A DNA stretch of 64,000 bases. Source: Sphingomonas abaci (GTDB lineage Bacteria > Pseudomonadota > Alphaproteobacteria > Sphingomonadales > Sphingomonadaceae). The translations under genes and the position numbers were made by a program. Positions 9,120 to 19,893 of the stretch are shown here, in pieces (position 1 is the first letter of the stretch; each line of letters begins with the position of its first letter). The notes beneath the pieces were generated by a model that worked only from the letters and a program-made list of their open reading frames with translations, searched no databases and was not told the DNA's origin. The DNA lies in the NCBI RefSeq assembly GCF_014199625.1, contig NZ_JACHNY010000003.1:372001-436000 (forward strand). Reading direction: 5' to 3'.

Positions 9120-9563
9120 ATGCGCGCGCGGCGCGGGGCGTCCGTCGCCGCGCTGCTTGTCCCCGCGCTGCTGCTCGCCGGATGCGAACCCAACCCGCGG
9201 CGCGAGATGCCGGCGGTGGTCGGGGCGGCGTTGACCCATGTCGCGCGGCTCGGCCCGACCTGTATCGAGCGGGTCATCGCGCCGTGGACGCCCAGCCGCT
9301 CGCTGCGTCGGCACGAGGCGGATGCGCCGCCGGGGTTCGAGCGGCTGTTCCGGCCCGGCGTGTTCCGCGGCGGCGGCGGCATCAAGACCGCACCCGCCGG
9401 CATCCGAATCGCGGCGCGCAGCCATTGCCGGCCGGTGCGCGGGCCCTTGATCCTGGGCGACCGGGCGATGCTGCGCGTCAGCCTCGACGGCGGCGACCGC
9501 AAGCTGTGGCTGGCGAAGGAACAGGGCCGGTGGCAGGTGGTGGCGGACACGCCCGCCGGCTGA
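9120..9563 (+). CDS. Small lipoprotein of unknown function
   Basis: 147 residues. N-terminal RARRGASVAALLVPALLLAGC is a lipoprotein signal, given here as basic residues 2-5, hydrophobic core ~9-20 and lipobox LLAG-Cys22. The mature part is small and basic, with two further cysteines (Cys in GPTCIERV and SHCRPVRG) that could form a disulfide, then a beta-rich end (LRVSLDGGDRKLWLAKEQGRW split by charged residues). ATG 9120 begins 2 bp after the asd stop, so it is translated from the asd message. I do not recognise the family. The link with asd is positional only. Confidence 0.75.
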   Translation: MRARRGASVAALLVPALLLAGCEPNPRREMPAVVGAALTHVARLGPTCIERVIAPWTPSRSLRRHEADAPPGFERLFRPGVFRGGGGIKTAPAGIRIAARSHCRPVRGPLILGDRAMLRVSLDGGDRKLWLAKEQGRWQVVADTPAG

Positions 9564-9587
9564 GCGCCAATTGAGCGCTGGTGGCGA

Positions 9588-10208
9588 TCAGTGGCCGATA
9601 TAGCGGCCGGGCCGGTGCCATGCGATCAGCATCAGACTGATCGCCACTGCGCTGATCGCCGACCAGGCGAGCTGCGGCGCGTGGACCACCGGGATGGCGG
9701 CGGCCAGGATCACCACGTCCAGCGCCATCTGTGTCCGGCCGGCGTTCCAGCCCCGGCTGCGCTGCAGCCACAAGGTCACCACGCCGGTGCCGCCGACCCC
9801 GGCCTGGTGGCGCGCCAGGCACAGGATGCCCATGCCGATCACCGTGCCGCCGACCAGGGCGGCGAAGGCGGGATGGACATGGCTGATCGTCACCGACGCG
9901 CGGGCCGACATCGTCACCGCGCTGATCCCCAGATTGGCCAGCACCGTCTTCACCGCGAAGCGCGTACCCAGCACCCGCTGCGCCAGCGCGAAGAAGGGCA
10001 GGTTGACCAAGGTGAACAACAGCCCCGCCGGCAGCGGCAGGACGTAGGACAGCAGCAGCGCGACCCCGGCGATGCCGCCAGTCACCAGCCCCGCACCCTT
10101 CAGCAGCACCAGTCCCAGCCCGATCAGGATGCAGCCGATCGCCAGCGCATAGCCGTCCTCCGCGATGCTGTGCGGACGACCGAGGGGCAGGTCGGGGGCA
10201 GGGGGCAA
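9588..10208 (-). CDS. YitT-family multi-pass membrane protein
   Basis: 206 residues from TTG 10208; five or six membrane helices, starting with the conserved-looking PHSIAEDGYALAIGC and GLVTGGIAGVALLLSY, and a GVGGTGVVTLWLQR loop near 140. YitT proteins are putative transporters of unknown substrate. The start is a problem: no ATG or GTG is in frame with the domain. TTG 10208 has GGAG 8 bases upstream. An ATG at 10222 would give a natural leader (MEIPPLPPAPDLPLG) only if the C6 tract at 10209-10214 had one more C. Divergent from the acyltransferase gene. Confidence 0.8.
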   Translation of the reverse strand: MPPAPDLPLGRPHSIAEDGYALAIGCILIGLGLVLLKGAGLVTGGIAGVALLLSYVLPLPAGLLFTLVNLPFFALAQRVLGTRFAVKTVLANLGISAVTMSARASVTISHVHPAFAALVGGTVIGMGILCLARHQAGVGGTGVVTLWLQRSRGWNAGRTQMALDVVILAAAIPVVHAPQLAWSAISAVAISLMLIAWHRPGRYIGH

Positions 10209-10396
10209 GGGGGGATCTCCATCGGCGAACCGGCATCCTCTCCTGCGCCCGTCTATACGCGTCCTCGGGCGGTTTTCACGCAGTAAATCGCAAGGCGCGC
10301 GACACCCGGCGGACAAACAGGTCGCCCCCGCCGGCCGGCGTCCCAGCCACGGCCGATAATCAAGGTCAACACGCCATGGCTTCGGGGGGCGACGAT

Positions 10397-11877
10397 ATGA
10401 AGCAGCGGCTGGTCGCGCTGGATGGACTGCGCGCATTGGCGGTGGTCGCCATGGTGTTCGGCCATGTGCTGATCTGGGGCCATGCCGCGGGTTCGCATGC
10501 GGTGCTCGATGCCGTGTCGCGCCTCTTCGATTCCTTTCGCGTGCCGATGCTGATGCTGTTTAGCGGCTATCTGGCGCATTCGCTTCTGTCGCGACCCATT
10601 GCGAGGACGGTGGACCGGGACATCCATCTCGCCTGGATCTACATGATCTGGCTGACGCCGCTGCTGCTGTTGTCACCCTTCGGCAATGAATGGTCGCTGC
10701 CCAATTACGTCGGCAATCTGTCGCGGCCGATGACCAGCCTGTGGTTCCTCTGGGTGCTGGGCCTGTTCACCCTGTCGGTTCCCATCACCCGGCTGGCGCC
10801 GCGCGCGGTCGTGCTCGCGGCGGCGCTGGGGCTGGGCATGGTCAGCTTCGCCGAGCTGTTGCCGCTCCGGACCTACAGCTTCCAGAACGCCGCCATCTAT
10901 GCGCTGATGGTCTATGCCGGGCTGCTCTACCGGCCGGAGATCGAGCGGGCGCTGACTGCGGACATCTCCTGGCCCTTGCCCGCCAGGCTGATCGGCGTCG
11001 CGGCGATCGCCGTCCTGGCGGCGAAGGTCCTGCGCGACGCGTCCGGCCACGACCTGCTGGGCGGGGTGCAACGGCTCGCGCTCTGCGTGGCGGCGCTGTA
11101 CGCCATGCGGGTGATCTTAGACCGGGTGGCGGGCATGGCGCGACTGGCCAGGCTCGGCCGGAACACGCTGCCCATCTATGTCCTGCACGTGCAGCTGATG
11201 ATGATCGTGCGCGATCCCGTGGCGAGCGTCGTCGGGCCGCTTGCCCCCGTCGCCCGCACGATCGTGCTGATCGCGGGGGCGCTGCTCCTCCATGCGGTCG
11301 CGCAACGCGCGAAGCTGTCCTGGCTGTTCGCGCGGCCGCGATGGCTGGCGGCGGCGGGAAACCGGCTGATGACCGCTGAGGCCCTCGCGTGGTCCTTGGG
11401 CGGGCGGATCGCGCGGTCAGGGCCGCGGCGCGGCGATATCCGGAAGGGCCTCCACCGCCACGATCCCGCCCTCGACCGCCACGATACGCGCCGCCGCGCC
11501 TTGTGGCAGGTCCGGACCGGTCGCTGGCCAGCTTCCGTCGCCGATCCGCACCCGACCGCGACCCTGGCGCAATTCGGTGTCCACGACCACGATCTCGCCG
11601 ATCAACCGGGCTGCCCGGTCGTTCAGGCGCGCGTCGCTCTCGACCGGATAGTCGCGATACCAGCGTCGGCCGATCAGCACCGCCACCACGCTCCACATGG
11701 CGAAGGCGGCGACCTGCGCGACCGGCGGCAGGTCGGGCAGCACATAGCTGGCGAGCGCGGTGATCGCCGCCGCGATCGCCAAGAAGATCAGGAATATGCC
11801 TGGCACCAGCAGTTCCGCGATGCCCAGCACCAGCGCCGCCGCCAGCCAGGCCGGTCCGCCGAGCCAGTCTTCCATGC

Positions 11878-11881
<4 letters not shown>
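10397..11881 (+). CDS. Acyltransferase family 3 (OafA-like) membrane protein, 3' end reads through into antisense nfeD
   Basis: The first ~335 residues are a typical acyltransferase 3: [19 protein letters not shown] at the N-terminus (catalytic-type His in the first helix end), [16 protein letters not shown], then about ten helices to [12 protein letters not shown]. Such enzymes move acyl groups onto glycans or lipids at the inner membrane. ATG 10397 has GGGGGGCGACGAT before it; ATG 10376 is possible. After residue ~340 the frame stays open for another ~150 residues across the nfeD gene on the other strand, giving a His/Asp/Arg-rich tail that looks like antisense translation. The true end is probably near 11380, either by a frameshift (a stop lies at 11377-11379 in the next frame) or a lost stop codon. 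Confidence 0.75.
11417..11875 (-). CDS. NfeD-family membrane protein
   Basis: 152 residues: membrane segments at about 8-27, 29-48 and 54-70 ([19 protein letters not shown] first), then a soluble OB-fold ([24 protein letters not shown], split at the glycine pairs) of the NfeD type. NfeD proteins pair with SPFH/stomatin proteins, which is exactly the arrangement here: the SPFH stop and this ATG are 2 bp apart. The pair is thought to organise membrane microdomains or protein quality control. Its 3' half is covered on the other strand by the read-through tail of the acyltransferase frame; this strand has the recognisable domain and is the real gene. Confidence 0.92.
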   Translation of the reverse strand: MEDWLGGPAWLAAALVLGIAELLVPGIFLIFLAIAAAITALASYVLPDLPPVAQVAAFAMWSVVAVLIGRRWYRDYPVESDARLNDRAARLIGEIVVVDTELRQGRGRVRIGDGSWPATGPDLPQGAAARIVAVEGGIVAVEALPDIAAPRP

Positions 11882-14440
<2,559 letters not shown>

Positions 14441-14441
14441 G

Positions 14442-15614
14442 GTGACCCCGGCCGCCCGCGTCCAGGCCGCGATCGAGATCGTCGACCAGGTGATCGACGC
14501 CGCCACCACCGGCGGCGCGGCCGCCGATACTTTGGTGCAGCGCTATTTCGCGACCCGTCGCTATGCCGGGTCGAAGGACCGGCGGGCGGTGCGCGACCAT
14601 GTCTATGCGGCGATCCGGCTGTGCGGTGAGGTGCCGCCGAGCGGGCGCGCCGCGATGCTGCTGCTCGCCGACCGGGACGTCGCGGTCGCCGCCGCGTTCG
14701 ACGGCTCGACCCACGGTCCCGCGCCGATCGGGGCGGACGAACCGCGCGCGGCGCCGGGCCTGGCGCCCGCCTGGCTGGAGGCGGCGCTGATCGAGTCCGG
14801 TCTGCCGCGCGAGGCTCTGCCGCCGCTGGTCGAGCGCGCGCCGCTCGATGTGCGCATCAACCCGCTGCGCCCGACCGCGACCTTGCCCGAGGGTGAGCCG
14901 TTGCCGCACGGGCTGCAGGGCCTGCGCCTCGCGAGCGGCACGCGGGTCGAAACGCTGGATGCGTATCGCGACGGCGCGATCGAGGTGCAGGACGCCGGCA
15001 GCCAGATCGTCGGCCTGGCGCTCCCGGTGTCGCCGGGGGACCGCATCGTCGACCTATGCGCCGGCGCGGGCGGCAAGACGCTGGCGCTGGGTGCGCGGAT
15101 GGCGAACAAGGGCCTGCTGCTCGCCTGCGACACAGATCGTGCGCGGCTCCAGCAATTGCCGCCGCGCGCCGAGCGGGCGGGCGTGACGATCGTCGAGACG
15201 CGACTGCTCAATCCAGGCCACGAGCGTGCCATGCTGGCGGACGCGGTCGGCGTCGCGGACGGGGTGCTGGTCGATGCGCCCTGTTCGGGCACCGGCACCT
15301 GGCGGCGCAATCCGGAGGCGCGCTGGCGGCTCGATGCGGCGCGGCTCGCCCGTTTCGTCGCCACCCAAAGGCAGGTGCTGGCGACCGGCGCGGCGTTGGT
15401 CCGGCCGGGCGGATCGCTGGTCTATATCGTCTGCTCGCTGCTTGATGCCGAGGGGGCGGGGCAGGTGGCGTCCTTCCTCTCCGACCATCCCGGCTGGCGC
15501 GCCGAACCACCGGACCTGCCCGCCGGCCGTCCGCATGGCCAGGGCGTACGGCTCGACCCGGCCCGCGACGGCACCGACGGCTTTTTCGTCGCGCGGCTGC
15601 TGGCCCCATGCTAG
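14442..15614 (+). CDS. rsmB: RsmB/NOP-type rRNA (cytosine-C5) methyltransferase
   Basis: 390 residues from GTG 14442, one base after the guaB stop. N-terminal ~130 residues are a shortened NusB-like RNA-binding domain ([17 protein letters not shown]). The methyltransferase part shows motif [14 protein letters not shown] (~203-215), motif [10 protein letters not shown] with Cys281, and motif VI YIVCSLL with Cys331, the two-cysteine arrangement of m5C RNA methyltransferases. Residues NPEARWR after motif IV fit RsmB. Most likely methylates C967 of 16S rRNA; the exact site is inferred from family. The following TPR gene is 31 bp away. Confidence 0.9.
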   Translation: MTPAARVQAAIEIVDQVIDAATTGGAAADTLVQRYFATRRYAGSKDRRAVRDHVYAAIRLCGEVPPSGRAAMLLLADRDVAVAAAFDGSTHGPAPIGADEPRAAPGLAPAWLEAALIESGLPREALPPLVERAPLDVRINPLRPTATLPEGEPLPHGLQGLRLASGTRVETLDAYRDGAIEVQDAGSQIVGLALPVSPGDRIVDLCAGAGGKTLALGARMANKGLLLACDTDRARLQQLPPRAERAGVTIVETRLLNPGHERAMLADAVGVADGVLVDAPCSGTGTWRRNPEARWRLDAARLARFVATQRQVLATGAALVRPGGSLVYIVCSLLDAEGAGQVASFLSDHPGWRAEPPDLPAGRPHGQGVRLDPARDGTDGFFVARLLAPC

Positions 15615-15645
15615 GGCGGCGATGATGTTCCGCCTGGAGACGATC

Positions 15646-16146
15646 ATGCGCTTCTCGTCCGTCGCCCTGGCCGCCGCGCTGGCGACCGTCAGCCTGTCCG
15701 CATCGCTGGGTGCGCAGCGGCCCGACGACCAGATCGACGCGCGCTCGCTGCAACTGCTGGAACAGGGCAAGGCCGAACGCGCTGCGGGTCGGTACGACGC
15801 CGCGACCGATACGCTGGAGACGGCGGTCGCGGTCGATCCGCGCAACCGCCAGGCGTTCGTCGTGCTGGCCCAGGTGGCGCAGGCGCGCGGCCTGCCCGGC
15901 AAGGCGATCCGCCTCTACCGCGAGGCGCTGCTGCTGGAGCCGGGCGACCGCCAGGCGCTGAAGGGTCAGGGCGACGCACTGGTCGCCAAGGGTGCGATCG
16001 CCCAGGCCAAGGTCAACCTCGGCAAGTTGAAGACGCTGTGCAAGGGGCCGTGCCCCGAGGCGCAGGCGCTCGCCGCCGAGATCGCCAAGGGCCCGCCGAT
16101 CACCACCGCGCAGGTCGCGCAGAAGGACGCACCCAAGCCGGAGTGA
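15646..16146 (+). CDS. Periplasmic TPR protein
   Basis: 166 residues from ATG 15646, which has GGAG 7 bases upstream; the earlier ATGs at 15622 and 15625 would put charged residues ahead of the signal peptide. Signal peptide ~1-24 ([17 protein letters not shown]). Two or three TPR repeats follow ([40 protein letters not shown]), then [18 protein letters not shown] with a CxxxC pair and a polar tail. Probably a protein-protein adaptor in the periplasm. It is the last gene before repeat C and may belong to the guaB transcript. No specific partner can be named. Confidence 0.82.
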   Translation: MRFSSVALAAALATVSLSASLGAQRPDDQIDARSLQLLEQGKAERAAGRYDAATDTLETAVAVDPRNRQAFVVLAQVAQARGLPGKAIRLYREALLLEPGDRQALKGQGDALVAKGAIAQAKVNLGKLKTLCKGPCPEAQALAAEIAKGPPITTAQVAQKDAPKPE

Positions 16147-16174
16147 GGGGGTAGGGTGTCGCTATTCACTCCCC

Positions 16175-16280
16175 TGTTCCCCGGCGAAGGCCGGGGCCCA
16201 GTTGGGAAGGCTGTAGTTACAGAACGCTGCGCTTCGTTACCATCGTCCCCCAACTGGGCCCCGGCCTTCGCCGGGGAACA
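16175..16280. repeat. Dispersed inverted-repeat element, copy C (best preserved)
   Basis: Arms of about 32 bp are an almost perfect inverted repeat: left 16175-16206 begins TGTTCCCCGGCGAAGGCC and ends CCCAGTTGGG; right 16248-16280 begins CCCAACTGGG and ends GGCCTTCGCCGGGGAACA. The 41 bp centre holds GTTACAGAACGCTGCGC and TTCGTTAC. It lies between the TPR gene and the S9 peptidase, both on the plus strand. Confidence 0.8.
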
Positions 16281-16354
16281 CGAAAATGCTCCCCCATTGA
16301 GCGGCCGGCAATAGTCTGTAATCTGCGGCAGTTCATCCCTGCCGAAAGCTCCCG

Positions 16355-18415
16355 ATGCCGCGATCGCTCCTGCTGCTCCTGTCCGCCACCCTGTTGTCGA
16401 GCGGCGCGATGGCCGCCGCGCAGCAGGCGACGCCCGAAGCCACCCGGCCCGACCGGCGTTTCGGCCCGCGCGACGCCTTCGCGCTGTCGCAGGCGAGCGA
16501 CGTCCGGATCAGCCCCGACGGCAAGCGGATCGCCTATACCCGCGCGACCGGCGACATCATGACCGATGGTGACCGCCGCCAGGTCTGGCTGGTCGATGTC
16601 GCCACCGGCCGGCAGACGCCGCTCGGCGTGCCGGGCAGCTCGCGGCCGCGCTGGTCGCCGGACGGGCAGCGGCTGGCCTATGCCGCCAGGGGCGAGGACG
16701 ACCGGCCGCAGATCTTCGTCCGCTGGCTCGCGAGCGGGGCGAGCGCCGCGATCACCGCGCTGCCCGAATCGCCCGCCGACATCGCCTGGTCGCCGGACGG
16801 GCGGCTGATCGGCTTCACCATGTTCGTGCCCGGCGATGGCGTCCAGCTCGGCACCCCGCTCGCCAAGCCGGAAGGGGCGCATTGGGCCGAGCCGATCAAG
16901 ATCATCGACCAGGTCCATTACCGCGAGGACGGGGGCGGCTATCTGCGCCCCGGCTACAACCATGTGTTCGTCGTCTCGGCGGACGGCGGCGCGGCGCGGC
17001 AACTGACCTTCGGCCCGCAGGACGATGGTGGCAGCGTCGCCTGGACGGCGGACGGGCGCAGCCTGCTGATCGCCGGCCATCACGGCAAGGACCCGGACCG
17101 CGATCCGATGAACAGCGACGTGTTCGCGGTCGATGCGGCGACGGGCGCGCTTCGCCGCCTGACCGATCGGCAGGGGCCCGACGAGGAACCGGTCGCTTCG
17201 CCCGATGGCCGGCTGATCGCCTATGTCGGGTTCGAGGACCGCTTGCTCGGCTATCAGAACCAGCAATTGTCGGTGATGAACGCGGATGGATCGGGCGCGC
17301 GGGTGCTGACCGCCGGGCTCGACCGCAGCGTCGATCATCCGCAATGGGCCGCCGACGGCCGCTCCATCTACGTGCAATATGTCGATCATGGCGACACCAA
17401 GGTGGCGCGGGTCGGACTGGATGGCCAGGTGACGACGGTCGCCACGGGGCTGGCCGGCGGCGAGCTGGACCGGCCCTATTCGGGCGGCGATTTCAGCATC
17501 GCGCGCGACGGCGCGATCGCCTTCACCCAAGGCGACACGACGCATCCGGCCGATGTCGCGGTGACGCGTGGCGGCGGCGCGCCCCGACGCCTGACCGACC
17601 TCAACCGCGAGCTGTTCGCGGGCAAGGCGCTGGCCCAGGTGCGACCGCTGGCGGTCACCTCCTCGGCGGGCGGGCTGCCGATCGACGCCTGGATGATGAC
17701 GCCGCCCGATTACGATCCGGCGCGCAAATATCCGCTGATCCTGGAAATCCATGGTGGCCCGTTTGCCAGCTATGCGCCGGTCTGGTCGACCGACGACCAG
17801 CTCTATGCGGCGGCGGGCTATGTCGTCGTCTACGCCAATCCGCGCGGCTCGACCTCCTATGGTGAGAATTTCGCCAACCTGATCCACCACAATTATCCCA
17901 GCAGCGACTATGACGACCTGATGAGTGTGGTCGATGCCGCCATCGCGGCGGGGCCGGTCGACCGAAACAATCTGTTCGTCACCGGCGGGTCGGGCGGCGG
18001 ACTGCTGACGGCCTGGATCGTCGGCAAGACCGACCGGTTCAACGCCGCTGTCACGCAGAAGCCGGTCATCAACTGGACCAGTGAGGTGCTGACCACTGAC
18101 GGCTATACCAGCATGGCGCGCTACTGGTTCGGCAAGATGCCTTGGGAGGACCCGGAGCAATATTGGCGGCGCTCGCCGCTTAGCCTGGTCGGCAACGTCA
18201 AGACGCCGACCGCGGTGGTGGTGGGCGAGGAGGACCATCGCACCCCGCCGAGCGAGTCGGAGCAATATTACGCCGCGCTCCAGATTCGCGGGGTGCCGAC
18301 CGTGCTGATCCGCGTGCCGAGCGCGAGCCATGGCGGTCTGGCCGACCGGCCATCGCAGCTGGTCGCCAAGAACGCTGCGATTCTGGCGTGGTTCGACCGC
18401 TACCGGAAGCGGTGA
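16355..18415 (+). CDS. Exported S9 family peptidase (acylaminoacyl-peptidase/prolyl oligopeptidase-like)
   Basis: 686 residues with a clear signal peptide (MPRSLLLLLSATLLSSGAMA). Residues ~35-420 are WD40/TolB-like propeller blades with repeated WSPDG/WTADG signatures. The C-terminal hydrolase carries Ser546 in the elbow GGSGGG, Asp627 in GEEDHRTPP and His659 in SASHGG. GGSGGG is the variant seen in many bacterial S9C enzymes. Expected to trim small peptides in the periplasm. This is the second S9 enzyme in the window, but it lacks the double-Glu segment of the DPP IV-like one, so the specificity differs. A GCCGAAAG lies before the ATG but no strong ribosome site. Confidence 0.92.
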   Translation: MPRSLLLLLSATLLSSGAMAAAQQATPEATRPDRRFGPRDAFALSQASDVRISPDGKRIAYTRATGDIMTDGDRRQVWLVDVATGRQTPLGVPGSSRPRWSPDGQRLAYAARGEDDRPQIFVRWLASGASAAITALPESPADIAWSPDGRLIGFTMFVPGDGVQLGTPLAKPEGAHWAEPIKIIDQVHYREDGGGYLRPGYNHVFVVSADGGAARQLTFGPQDDGGSVAWTADGRSLLIAGHHGKDPDRDPMNSDVFAVDAATGALRRLTDRQGPDEEPVASPDGRLIAYVGFEDRLLGYQNQQLSVMNADGSGARVLTAGLDRSVDHPQWAADGRSIYVQYVDHGDTKVARVGLDGQVTTVATGLAGGELDRPYSGGDFSIARDGAIAFTQGDTTHPADVAVTRGGGAPRRLTDLNRELFAGKALAQVRPLAVTSSAGGLPIDAWMMTPPDYDPARKYPLILEIHGGPFASYAPVWSTDDQLYAAAGYVVVYANPRGSTSYGENFANLIHHNYPSSDYDDLMSVVDAAIAAGPVDRNNLFVTGGSGGGLLTAWIVGKTDRFNAAVTQKPVINWTSEVLTTDGYTSMARYWFGKMPWEDPEQYWRRSPLSLVGNVKTPTAVVVGEEDHRTPPSESEQYYAALQIRGVPTVLIRVPSASHGGLADRPSQLVAKNAAILAWFDRYRKR

Positions 18416-18437
18416 CGAGGAAAGAGAACGTCCCATT

Positions 18438-18570
18438 CCTCTCCCACAAGGGGGGCAGCGCAGCTTGTGGAGGGGGGGGCGATGATAGAGATACAGCCGG
18501 TCCTCGCCACCGCCGACACCCGTCCGTCAGCGACACGCGTTGCCACTTCCCCGGCCAGGGGAGGAGTGGA
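18438..18570. repeat. Two imperfect inverted repeats in the S9-ccmC gap
   Basis: First: CCTCTCCCACAAG (18438-18450) faces CTTGTGGAGGGG (from 18464). Second: CCACTTCCCC faces GGGGAGGAGTGG around 18543-18570. Both are GC-rich hairpins of a type different from copies A-E. The rest of the 217 bp gap (18416-18632) holds nothing else I can recognise apart from the ccmC ribosome site. Confidence 0.5.
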
Positions 18571-18632
18571 CAGACCCATTGACGCCGGGGGGCGTGACGG
18601 GCCGGCAAAGCTCGCGTAGGAAAGGATTTGCC

Positions 18633-19358
18633 GTGACCACGCTCCACGCCTTCGCCAACCCAGCGCGCTTCCTGAAGGTGGCGAAGCCGTTGACGCCCGT
18701 GCTGTTCTGGGCGGGCGTGCTGCTGGTCGCGATTGGCTGCTGGGCGGGACTGACGCGGACGCCGCCCGACTATCTCCAGGGCGAGACGGTCCGCATCCTC
18801 TACATCCATGTTCCCGCCGCCTGGCTGGGGATGGGCGGGTGGAGCGGCATCGCGCTGTCGTCGATCGCCTTGCTGGTCTGGCGGCATCCGCTCGCCAGCA
18901 TCGCCGCGCGCGCGATCGCGCCGGTCGGCGCGGCCTTCGCCGCCTTGTGCCTGGTCACCGGATCGATCTGGGGCCGGCCGACCTGGGGCACCTGGTGGCA
19001 GTGGGACGGGCGGCTGACCGCGATGCTGCTACTGTTCTTCGTCTATTGCGGCTATGTCGCGCTCGCCCGCGCCGATGCGGAGCGGGGCGGCGACGGGCGC
19101 ATCCCGGCGCTGTTCGGCATCGCCGGCACCGTGTTGCTGCCGGTCATCCGCTATTCGGTGGTGTGGTGGAACACGCTGCACCAGGGGCCGAGCATCGGCC
19201 TGACCGGCTCCAGCATCGATGGCGCGATCCTGTGGCCGCTGCCGTTCATGCTGATCGGTTTCACCGCGATCTTCGCCGCCATCGTCCTGATGCGGATGCG
19301 GACGCTGCTCGCCCGCGCCAAGGCGGAGGCGCGACTGCGCCGGATGGCGCGCGCATGA
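18633..19358 (+). CDS. ccmC: Heme exporter/handling protein CcmC
   Basis: 241 residues from GTG 18633, with AAAGGA 7 bases before it. Six membrane helices; tryptophan-rich WWD segment WGTWWQWD (~116-126) flanked by the heme-ligand histidines His59 (YIHVPAAW) and His183 (NTLHQGP). CcmC loads heme onto CcmE at the periplasmic face. First gene of a cytochrome c maturation operon in which every following gene overlaps or abuts the previous one. The ABC components ccmA and ccmB are not in this window and must lie elsewhere if system I is complete. Confidence 0.95.
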   Translation: MTTLHAFANPARFLKVAKPLTPVLFWAGVLLVAIGCWAGLTRTPPDYLQGETVRILYIHVPAAWLGMGGWSGIALSSIALLVWRHPLASIAARAIAPVGAAFAALCLVTGSIWGRPTWGTWWQWDGRLTAMLLLFFVYCGYVALARADAERGGDGRIPALFGIAGTVLLPVIRYSVVWWNTLHQGPSIGLTGSSIDGAILWPLPFMLIGFTAIFAAIVLMRMRTLLARAKAEARLRRMARA

Positions 19359-19462
19359 ATCCCTGGCCCTTCGTCGTCGCCGCCTATGCGGTCACGCTGG
19401 GCGGCACGGCCGCCATCGCCTTCGCCGCCTGGCGCGCGATGCGCGATGCGGAGAAGCGATGA
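19355..19462 (+). CDS. ccmD: CcmD, small membrane protein of heme export complex
   Basis: 35 residues. Starts in the ATGA overlap with the ccmC stop and ends in another ATGA with ccmE. One membrane helix (FVVAAYAVTLGGTAAIAF split around residue 15) followed by a short basic tail (WRAMRDAEKR), the classic CcmD pattern with Tyr in the N-terminal third. It stabilises CcmE in the CcmABC complex. Assignment rests on size, topology and position. Confidence 0.9.
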   Translation: MNPWPFVVAAYAVTLGGTAAIAFAAWRAMRDAEKR

Positions 19463-19893
19463 CCGCCAAGACCCAACGGATGCTGCTGGTCGCACTGGCG
19501 CTGGGAGCAGTGGCACTTGCCGCGCTCCTCGCGCTGTCGGCGCTGAAGGATCAGGCGGCGTTCTTCTACGCGCCGTCGGACGTCGCGCGGCGGGCCCCGC
19601 CGCTGGATCGCGCGGTGCGGTTGGGCGGCATGGTCGCGGCCGGGTCGGTGCGCCGCGCCGCCGATGGCGTGACCGTGCATTTCACCGTGACCGACGGTCG
19701 CGCGACCACGCCGGTCACCTACGCCGGCATCGTCCCCGACCTGTTCCGCGAAAAATCGGGCGTGGTGGCGGAGGGGCGGTTCAAGCCGGATGGCGGCTTC
19801 GTCGCGACTAATCTGCTCGCCAAGCATGACGAACGCTATATGCCGCCCCAGGTGGCAGGGGCGATGCACGAGACGAAGACGCTGGCGCAATGA
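19459..19893 (+). CDS. ccmE: Cytochrome c maturation protein CcmE (heme chaperone)
   Basis: 144 residues: N-terminal anchor (~8-30), periplasmic OB-fold (GGMVAAGSVRRAADGVTVHF, FTVTDG, VTYAGIVPDLFREKSGVVAEG, read in parts) and the heme-attachment motif LAKHDERYMPP with His123 and Tyr127. His binds heme covalently before handover to CcmF. Overlaps ccmD and ccmF by 4 bases each. All key residues are present. Confidence 0.96.
   Translation: MTAKTQRMLLVALALGAVALAALLALSALKDQAAFFYAPSDVARRAPPLDRAVRLGGMVAAGSVRRAADGVTVHFTVTDGRATTPVTYAGIVPDLFREKSGVVAEGRFKPDGGFVATNLLAKHDERYMPPQVAGAMHETKTLAQ

Noticed and set aside
16217..18436. 739-codon minus-strand open frame
   Set aside because: Antisense to the second S9 peptidase; low-complexity product.
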